This document shows positions 7,387 through 12,361 of a stretch of 12,361 nt of DNA, piece by piece. The notes beneath the pieces were generated by a model. It worked only from the letters and a program-made list of their open reading frames with translations, searched no databases and was not told where the DNA came from. Within the stretch, counting starts at the first letter, position 1. The number at the start of each line of letters is the position of its first letter. A program made the position numbers and the translations under genes. The DNA is taken from positions 1-12,361 of the forward strand of contig JBBDUV010000013.1 of NCBI GenBank assembly GCA_040903745.1, in the 5' to 3' direction. The DNA comes from M55B112 sp040903745 (lineage in GTDB: Bacteria; Bacteroidota; Bacteroidia; Bacteroidales; GCA-2748055).

Positions 7387-9507
7387 ATGAAAACACCAAT
7401 TATAATTTCCTGCTTAATTGTTGCGACCAACCTTGTGGGACAACAACCCAATGTAGTACTCATTATAAGTGATGATCAGAGTTTTAATAGCATCGGGTAC
7501 ACCAGTAACAAAAGTGTTTATACACCGACTATTGATATGCTGGCTAAAAACGGAATGATCTTTACCAATGCGCACCACCCGGTTACAGTTTGTTCCCCCT
7601 CAAGATACTCCATGCTCACCGGTAAATATTCCGGAAGATGTGAGGGTGAAGAGTACTTGTCCCTTTTTCCCCCGGGCACGCTTACGAGGACTGAGAATAA
7701 TTGTGAGCTCACACATGAGGAGGAAAATATAGGCTCCGTCCTGCAGGCAAATGGCTACGCTACCGGATATGTTGGCAAATCCCACGTCATGGAGCATGAT
7801 ATCCTGAGAACCAATAACTGGCCCTCTTATGGTTTACAGACATATAGTAAGACAGCTGATCCTTACGACCCTGTGGTTATTTCTAAAATGAGACACAATC
7901 ATACTGTTTATCAGTCGATTGTCAGATCTTACGGATTCGACTATGCCGACGGGATCTATATGGCTAATGTGAAGGAACTACACAATGACGCGTTGAATAT
8001 CCATAACCTGGAATGGACAGTTGATAAGGCCAGGAAATTTATTGAGCAGGAAAAAGACAATCCTTTTTTCCTTTTCTTTGCGACAACATTGCATCACGGC
8101 CCCGTACCCTGGGCAAATCGGAATGGTGAATTTTGGAGCAGCTTTGACGCCGATCCTAAATTAACCGGAGAGGGGTATATCGATACTACATGGGAATTTA
8201 TGCCTACACGGCAGGAGATGCTAGACAAATGCGTTGCTGCCGGCTATCCCCGGAATACTGCTTATACCTTGCTGCTTGATGAGGGTGTCAAGGCGATATA
8301 TGATAAAATCGTTGAACTGAATCTGGAAGAAAATACACTGATCATTTATATGCCGGATCATGGAATGTGGAGGCATGGTAAAGCAACCCTGCATGATTTT
8401 GGCTTGAAAGTCCCCCTGGTCATGTATTGGGAAGGAACTATTATTACCGGATCAGTGTATGACGGCCTTATTCAGACAGTGGATTTCCTGCCAACCATTC
8501 TCGACATCGTGGGCATCGAACAACCCGTTGGCCTTGAAACAGATGGAATGAGTCTTAAATCGATCATTGAAACCGGAAATGGAGAAGGGTATGAATCCTT
8601 GTTCAGCGAGCTTGGGTATTCTCGTGCGGTAAAAACGAAGGATTGGAAGTATATAGCCATCAGGTATCCGGAGGATGTCCAGGAAATGATAGACAACGGG
8701 GAGTCTTTTCCAGCCTTTGATGGTGGAAGTATATCTTATCCTTATTTAACAAGAAATAGTCATCTTGGCTTTTATGCAGCAAAAAATAATCCCCACTATT
8801 TTGAGGTGGATCAGCTGTATGATCTGAATGCAGATTCGGCCGAAACCGTGAATGTGATAGAAAACTATCCGGAAGTGGTTCAGGAGATGAAGGAGCTGCT
8901 GTCGGAGTACCTGATTACTTTTGAGAACCGACCATTTGCGGGTTTCACCCTTACTGACAGCGATAAACCAATTCGTGCTCATTCACCAGTGCCCCGAAAT
9001 GGAACTGTAGGTGTAAGCGGGGACCAGGTTTTGAGTTGGACCAGTGAATACAAGACCGATTCACATGACATCTACTTAGGAACAACCAACCCTCCACCAT
9101 TGATCGGAAACCAGACTGCAGGTAATTTCAATCCTGGTGTTTTAAGTAGTTACACAACCTATTATTGGAGAGTTGATGAAAAGAATCAAAATGGTACAAC
9201 CCAGGGAAATACCTGGTCATTTACAACGGATTATATATCCAGCTCTTCTTTTGCGAGCGAAAACATTGACTTCACGATTTTTCCAAATCCCGCCTCAGGC
9301 AAACATGTAATGGTTTCTGGTCTTTTTGAATCGGAACCTAATACAATTTTTGTTTACCGGGTTGACGGTCAATTAATTTCATTATACCAGTCAGAACAAA
9401 AGGAGGTACATATCGATCTTTCAAAGTATAGTGATGGAATGTATTTCATACGGGTTTACAATAAGCGTTATGATCAGACCAGGAAAATGATCATAGGGAT
9501 GGTTTGA
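7387..9507 (+). CDS. Type I (formylglycine) sulfatase with Ig/FN3-like domain and T9SS sorting domain
   Basis: The product is 706 residues and is predicted to hydrolyse sulfate esters, most likely on a sulfated glycan, outside the cell. A short signal peptide (residues 1-18) is followed at once by PNVVLIISDD (metal-binding D29, D30). The maturation signature is CSPSRYSMLTG (C69-x-P-x-R73), the Cys-type site converted to formylglycine. GKSH (K131, H133), LHHGP (H236/H237), PDHG (D324, H325) and K341 fit the other conserved active-site positions. The catalytic region ends near 515. Residues about 530-615 (SPVPRNGTVGVSGDQVLSW, HDIYLGTTNPP, YYWRVDEKN) are an FN3/Ig-like domain often seen after secreted carbohydrate enzymes. 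Residues 628-706 (FTIFPNPASGK, GMYFIRVYNK) are a type A T9SS C-terminal sorting domain, so the protein should cross the outer membrane and be surface-attached or released. No maturase gene is present here. Confidence 0.95.
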   Translation: MKTPIIISCLIVATNLVGQQPNVVLIISDDQSFNSIGYTSNKSVYTPTIDMLAKNGMIFTNAHHPVTVCSPSRYSMLTGKYSGRCEGEEYLSLFPPGTLTRTENNCELTHEEENIGSVLQANGYATGYVGKSHVMEHDILRTNNWPSYGLQTYSKTADPYDPVVISKMRHNHTVYQSIVRSYGFDYADGIYMANVKELHNDALNIHNLEWTVDKARKFIEQEKDNPFFLFFATTLHHGPVPWANRNGEFWSSFDADPKLTGEGYIDTTWEFMPTRQEMLDKCVAAGYPRNTAYTLLLDEGVKAIYDKIVELNLEENTLIIYMPDHGMWRHGKATLHDFGLKVPLVMYWEGTIITGSVYDGLIQTVDFLPTILDIVGIEQPVGLETDGMSLKSIIETGNGEGYESLFSELGYSRAVKTKDWKYIAIRYPEDVQEMIDNGESFPAFDGGSISYPYLTRNSHLGFYAAKNNPHYFEVDQLYDLNADSAETVNVIENYPEVVQEMKELLSEYLITFENRPFAGFTLTDSDKPIRAHSPVPRNGTVGVSGDQVLSWTSEYKTDSHDIYLGTTNPPPLIGNQTAGNFNPGVLSSYTTYYWRVDEKNQNGTTQGNTWSFTTDYISSSSFASENIDFTIFPNPASGKHVMVSGLFESEPNTIFVYRVDGQLISLYQSEQKEVHIDLSKYSDGMYFIRVYNKRYDQTRKMIIGMV

Positions 9508-9687
9508 TTTATACAAATCTTGTCAAGAATGGGTTTTATATTTCCGGAGTGAACGAAAAAGCAGCTTCAAAAACTAAACTCAAAAAGCAGGGGGTTACCC
9601 CCCCTGCTTACAAACTACTAACTAACTAAACAACTATGAATCTGCTTATTGTGACCAGCGTTCAATTTAAATAAACTTGCTGCGCCC
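9508..9687. other. Intergenic region between convergent operons with a leader-like motif
   Basis: Besides the hairpin described separately, the + strand at about 9611-9640 reads as a CTAACTAACTAAACAACTATG stretch broken from a preceding ACTA, followed by a 12-codon frame that starts MNLLIVTSVQ and soon stops. Such CTAACTAAC leaders remind me of regions just upstream of susC-like genes in this phylum, so this may be a leftover leader. No coding sequence is supported. Confidence 0.25.
9582..9609 (-). terminator. Intrinsic terminator for the Gfo/Idh-DUF1080 operon
   Basis: On the - strand, AAGCAGGGGG (9609-9600) pairs with CCCCCTGCTT (9594-9585), a 10 bp stem with a 5-base loop. The T-run continues to 9582. 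It lies about 80 bases beyond the stop of the DUF1080 gene. On the + strand the hairpin also follows the sulfatase gene by about 80 bases but lacks a T-run after it, so it should work mainly for the - strand; some bidirectional effect is possible. Confidence 0.8.
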
Positions 9688-10416
9688 CTACCATGTTCTG
9701 ATCTTAATGTTGCGGAATGAAACATCATTCCCGTGACCCTGAAGAAGTATATGCCCATTATCCAGCTCTCCAAAATTCTCCAGGTCATCGTATTTACTTA
9801 AGCTAACAAGCTCTCTGAACGTATGTCCTTTTCTGTCTATTTCGAGTACCTTTTCATCATTGAGCCAATGCTCAATCATATTTCCATCCAAAACGATCCT
9901 TACCTTGTTCCATTCACCCGGCGGATGTATGGTAAGATCTTCCTTAGGTGGCATTATATCATACAGTGATGCCATTTTATGATTTCCGTCTCTTCCTTCA
10001 TGAGCGTCAGGATGTCTTTCATTATCGAGCAACTGATATTCCAGTCCCAGAAAACTTCCTTTTTTTCCGGGAAATGAATCTGTCACCTGGTACTTAATAC
10101 CGGAATTTGCTCCTTCGGAAAGTTTGACCTCAAGCTCAAGTTCGAAGTTTCCATAGCGCTTTTTTGTGATGATGTCTCGCCCCCCGGCCTGTTCATCTGT
10201 TTTGCCAAGGACAGTTAATACGCCGTTATTAACCACCCATCCTTGTTTAGGAAATTCTTCCGATTTTGTGCCCCTCCATTCTTCTGTGGAGGATCCGTCG
10301 AATAACCATGTCCATTGGGTATCATTATCAGATACTACATTTGTTTGTTCCTTATTGTTGCCACATTGTGTTAGAAGGAGAGCAAATCCGAAAAGAAAGA
10401 TTAGTTGTGTTTTCAT
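9688..10416 (-). CDS. DUF1080 (3-keto-disaccharide hydrolase family) lipoprotein
   Basis: The product is 242 residues from ATG 10416. An upstream in-frame ATG (10455) would overlap the preceding gene and spoil the leader, so the shorter start is chosen. The leader MKTQLIFLFGFALLLTQC suggests a lipoprotein with Cys18, although Gln before the Cys is not the usual small residue. Residues about 34-241 form one DUF1080 concanavalin-like beta-jelly-roll: WLFDG (37-41), YGNFELELEVK, EGANSGIKYQV, GLEYQLLDNERHPDA, KMASLYD, GEWNKVRIVLDG, HWLN, GHILLQGHG and SFRNIKIR. Members cleave 3-keto-glycosides or are binding modules of larger proteins. The gene follows the Gfo/Idh/MocA gene by 20 bases; this pairing suits a route in which the oxidoreductase makes the 3-keto sugar and this protein cleaves it. 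The exact substrate is not visible. Confidence 0.9.
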   Translation of the reverse strand: MKTQLIFLFGFALLLTQCGNNKEQTNVVSDNDTQWTWLFDGSSTEEWRGTKSEEFPKQGWVVNNGVLTVLGKTDEQAGGRDIITKKRYGNFELELEVKLSEGANSGIKYQVTDSFPGKKGSFLGLEYQLLDNERHPDAHEGRDGNHKMASLYDIMPPKEDLTIHPPGEWNKVRIVLDGNMIEHWLNDEKVLEIDRKGHTFRELVSLSKYDDLENFGELDNGHILLQGHGNDVSFRNIKIRTW

Positions 10417-10436
10417 ATGTTTAGCTTTTAGAAAAA

Positions 10437-11774
10437 TCAGAATTTTGGTTCCCAACCGGGTTCATACTCCCTCCCCCAAAGCTTTTCTGCTTCCTTATCT
10501 CCTATGATGTGGCCATTACCAGGGTCAATCGCCAGGCCTCTGCCGATTCGTTGGGATATGTTACCGAGTTGCACCCAGGTGGTACTCTTATGGCCGGTCT
10601 CAACATCTGCATTCAGCGTCTCTCCGTTACGTATTGCATTCAGGAAATTATCAATGTGCACATTATCGAGACTTTCTGCCGGGCTCGAGGTATCCCTGCC
10701 GTCGATTACAACATCCGATTTTACCTCCTTAATCAGTTTGTCATTCAGGTCATAGATTGTGTAGCCATCGTGTCCAGTATGCAAGCTGCCGTTCTCCCCA
10801 TAAAAGATCACTCCACGGTCCAGTCCTTCTACCAGGTTTCCGTTGCAGCTTCTTCCTTCCCATACAATCGAAGCACCCTCGCATTCATAAGTAATTAATT
10901 GTGTATCAAATGCTTCCCAGTCATCATTATAGTGGTACCTTCCTCCTACGGAAAACACTTTGGTTGGGAAATCAACCCCAAGTCCCCACCGGGCCACATC
11001 TACTTCATGGGTTCCGTTATTCAGTGCTTCCCCTGTTCCCCAGTTCCAGAACCAATGCCAGTTATAGTGAATCAGATTATCTTGATAGGGGCTTCTGGGA
11101 GCGGGTCCCTGCCATAATTCATAATCCAGGTTCGCAGGTACAGGAACCACCTTCCCAAAACCTATTGGCCCCCTGTTATTTGTATACCACGTTTTTACCA
11201 TGTATACTTTACCAATTGCTCCGCTTTTCAGTGTATTAATGCCTTCAGTTAACAATTTCCAGGATCTTCTCTGGGCACCCATTTGCACCACCCTGTTGTA
11301 CTTCCGGGCAGCCTTTATGGCCATTTCTCCTTCGGCAGGATTGTGGCTAAGAGGTTTTTCAACATACACATGTTTTCCTGCCACGCAACTCATGATGGTT
11401 GCAGGAGCATGCCAGTGATCCGGGGGTGCCAGGAATACCGCATCAATATCCTTTATTTCGAGCATTTTCCGGATGTCCTTTTCACTTTTTGGTGTTTTTC
11501 CGACGGCCTTTTCAACAGCACTAATTCCCTTGGCAAGCGCCTTATCCTCAACATCGCAAATAAAAAGAACCTCTGTATTTTTACGGGTTGCAAAATTAGC
11601 GGCCATACCTTTGCCACGTCCATTGGTTCCCATTACTCCCACTGCAATTCGATCATTGGCTCCAATAATACGGGAGTAACTGGCTGGTGAAAAACCGTAT
11701 CCCACACCTCCGAGAGCTATTGCGGAAGAACCGGCCGCCATTGTTTTTAGGAATTTTCTTCTTGATGGTTTCAT
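10437..11774 (-). CDS. Tat-exported Gfo/Idh/MocA-family oxidoreductase
   Basis: The product is 445 residues. A twin-arginine leader (SRRKFLKTMAAGSSAIALGG, residues 4-23) indicates export in folded form, probably with its nicotinamide cofactor bound. The Rossmann domain starts at RIAVGVMGTNGRGKG (glycine loop G49-x-x-G-x-G54). LAPPDHWHAPA and the family hallmark EKP (139-141, in VYVEKPLSHN) follow. NGTHEVDVARWG (253-264) carries the H256-x-x-D259 pair expected at the active site. GELWQGPAPR-like spacing is seen as YELWQGPAP (218-226), typical of the exported Bacteroidota and Planctomycetota group. The expected reaction is oxidation, or oxidation and re-reduction, of a sugar hydroxyl, and the DUF1080 gene 20 bases downstream suggests position 3. 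A promoter with a tandem repeat lies 47-90 bases upstream of the start. Confidence 0.93.
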   Translation of the reverse strand: MKPSRRKFLKTMAAGSSAIALGGVGYGFSPASYSRIIGANDRIAVGVMGTNGRGKGMAANFATRKNTEVLFICDVEDKALAKGISAVEKAVGKTPKSEKDIRKMLEIKDIDAVFLAPPDHWHAPATIMSCVAGKHVYVEKPLSHNPAEGEMAIKAARKYNRVVQMGAQRRSWKLLTEGINTLKSGAIGKVYMVKTWYTNNRGPIGFGKVVPVPANLDYELWQGPAPRSPYQDNLIHYNWHWFWNWGTGEALNNGTHEVDVARWGLGVDFPTKVFSVGGRYHYNDDWEAFDTQLITYECEGASIVWEGRSCNGNLVEGLDRGVIFYGENGSLHTGHDGYTIYDLNDKLIKEVKSDVVIDGRDTSSPAESLDNVHIDNFLNAIRNGETLNADVETGHKSTTWVQLGNISQRIGRGLAIDPGNGHIIGDKEAEKLWGREYEPGWEPKF

Positions 11775-11820
11775 TTTGCAATCGTTTTGTTTTTTAATAA
11801 ATTATTTTTCTCCTTGATTT

Positions 11821-11847
11821 CAAAGCTAGTTAAATCAGGGGGTACAA
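11821..11847 (-). promoter_or_regulatory. Bacteroidota-type promoter of the Gfo/Idh-DUF1080 operon
   Basis: On the - strand, TAGCTTTG (11828-11821) is a perfect match to the phylum's -7 element TAnnTTTG. TTG (11847-11845) stands 16 bases upstream as a -33 element, slightly closer than the commonest spacing. Transcription would start around 11814, about 40 bases before the ATG. The spacer is occupied by one copy of the tandem repeat. Confidence 0.6.
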
Positions 11848-11864
11848 GTTAAATCGGGAGTACA
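11828..11864. repeat. Imperfect tandem repeat overlapping the promoter, likely operator
   Basis: AGTTAAATCAGGGGGTACA (11828-11846) is followed without gap by AGTTAAATCGGGAGTACA (11847-11864). Sixteen or more positions agree when one base is gapped. The copies are almost two helical turns apart, so both face the same side of the DNA. One fills the promoter spacer and the other lies just upstream of the -33 element. This is the layout expected for a dimeric or tandemly bound regulator; which one cannot be told. Confidence 0.6.
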
Positions 11865-11981
11865 AATCTTTTCTTAAATATTTCTAAAAATGATGAGATG
11901 GGCCATTATTTTATACAATAATCACAGTCCCCGATACAGCATGGTAGGTTCTATGTATCAATTATGGTGTTATGGCCTGAT

Positions 11982-12361
11982 TCATTTAACATGAATTATT
12001 TTTTTCGCTTCAGCATGCTTCCCGGCAATAATTTGGTAATACAATGTACCACCGGGAAGATCCTTACTGCTGAGGACTGCCATGTGTTGCCCTTGTTGTT
12101 TGAATTCATCTACCAGGGTGCATTGCTCTTTACCGGAAGGATCATAGACTTTGATGGAGACATGACTTTCTGCCGGAACCATATATGCAATCCGGATGCT
12201 TTCAGTAAAGGGGTTTGGAAAATTGCTTGACAAAAAACAGAGCTTTTTAGTTTCAGCATGAGAGACATCCATGGCTATGGTATCACAGTATGCCTGCTGG
12301 CACCAGTGCTCCAACTCATCTGAACAGTTAAAATTTATTACCGTAATCTTATTTGATGCAT
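11982..12361 (-). CDS. C-terminal part of a T9SS-secreted protein (partial at window edge)
   Basis: The frame is open on the - strand from the window edge to TGA at 11984-11982. It continues upstream of the TTG at 12314, so the gene starts outside the window. The last ~80 residues are a type A T9SS C-terminal sorting domain: NFPNPFTESIRIAYMVPAES, VSIKVYDPSGKE, LPGGTLYYQIIAGKHAEAKK and a closing IIHVK. The visible preceding residues (INFNCSDELEHWCQQAYCD) do not identify the passenger domain. The protein is therefore exported by Sec and then T9SS, but its activity is unknown. It is followed by a 207-base gap holding the promoter of the Gfo/Idh operon; no clear terminator was found in that gap. 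Confidence 0.8.
   Translation of the reverse strand, partial: ASNKITVINFNCSDELEHWCQQAYCDTIAMDVSHAETKKLCFLSSNFPNPFTESIRIAYMVPAESHVSIKVYDPSGKEQCTLVDEFKQQGQHMAVLSSKDLPGGTLYYQIIAGKHAEAKKIIHVK

Noticed and set aside
6816..7463. A 215-codon open frame on the - strand opposite the peroxiredoxin gene
   Set aside because: It lies antisense to a clear peroxiredoxin, has Cys/Ile/Arg-rich composition without a recognisable motif or leader, and runs into the start of the sulfatase gene.
10417..10455. Upstream ATG for the DUF1080 gene
   Set aside because: It overlaps the end of the Gfo/Idh/MocA gene and puts a charged stretch before the lipoprotein leader; ATG 10416 gives a normal leader.

Overview
This window looks like the chromosome of a free-living, polysaccharide-degrading Bacteroidota, probably of the Bacteroidales/Marinilabiliales type. 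The support is indirect: type IX secretion (T9SS) sorting domains on two proteins, Tat- and lipoprotein-type leaders on carbohydrate enzymes, a Bacteroidota-style TAnnTTTG promoter element, absence of clear Shine-Dalgarno sequences, and the gene families DUF5060, GHL6, DUF1080 and exported Gfo/Idh/MocA. No RNA gene, CRISPR array, transposase or phage gene was recognised.

Left part (67-4530, + strand): a likely co-transcribed carbohydrate cluster. It holds a secreted DUF5060 glycoside-hydrolase-like protein, a 130-codon reading frame that appears to be an enolase-superfamily dehydratase/racemase gene with its whole middle deleted in frame, and a lipoprotein with a GHL6-like TIM barrel plus a beta-galactosidase trimerisation-like domain. 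Right after it, on the - strand, lies a gene remnant (4514-4756) with a signal peptide, a nonsense codon at the cleavage region and no 3' part. The left cluster therefore seems to abut, or to have been joined into, a decayed gene.

Middle part (4757-6686): a standalone gene with a strong sigma-54 promoter match (4906-4920) and an upstream palindrome at a distance usual for an activator site. It encodes a secreted protein of unknown function with a conserved N-terminal domain, a Tyr/His/Trp-rich segment and a Ser/Arg low-complexity tail of about 265 residues. A strong intrinsic terminator follows.

Right part (6795-9609): a two-gene operon of an exported PrxQ/BCP-type peroxiredoxin and a T9SS-secreted type I sulfatase. 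A hairpin between the convergent operons has its T-run on the - strand.

Far right (9688-12361, - strand): a Tat-exported Gfo/Idh/MocA oxidoreductase followed by a DUF1080 lipoprotein. By analogy with the described 3-keto sugar route, the first would oxidise a sugar and the second would cleave the 3-keto-glycoside. A Bacteroidota promoter overlapped by an 18-19 bp tandem repeat lies upstream, so regulated expression is likely. The C-terminal part of another T9SS-secreted protein enters from the right edge.

Taken together, this is a glycan-scavenging region (hydrolase-like, desulfation and oxidative cleavage functions). No wholly new system is evident. The least explained element is the sigma-54-controlled Ser/Arg-rich secreted protein, and the two gene remnants are the clearest signs of recent decay or rearrangement.
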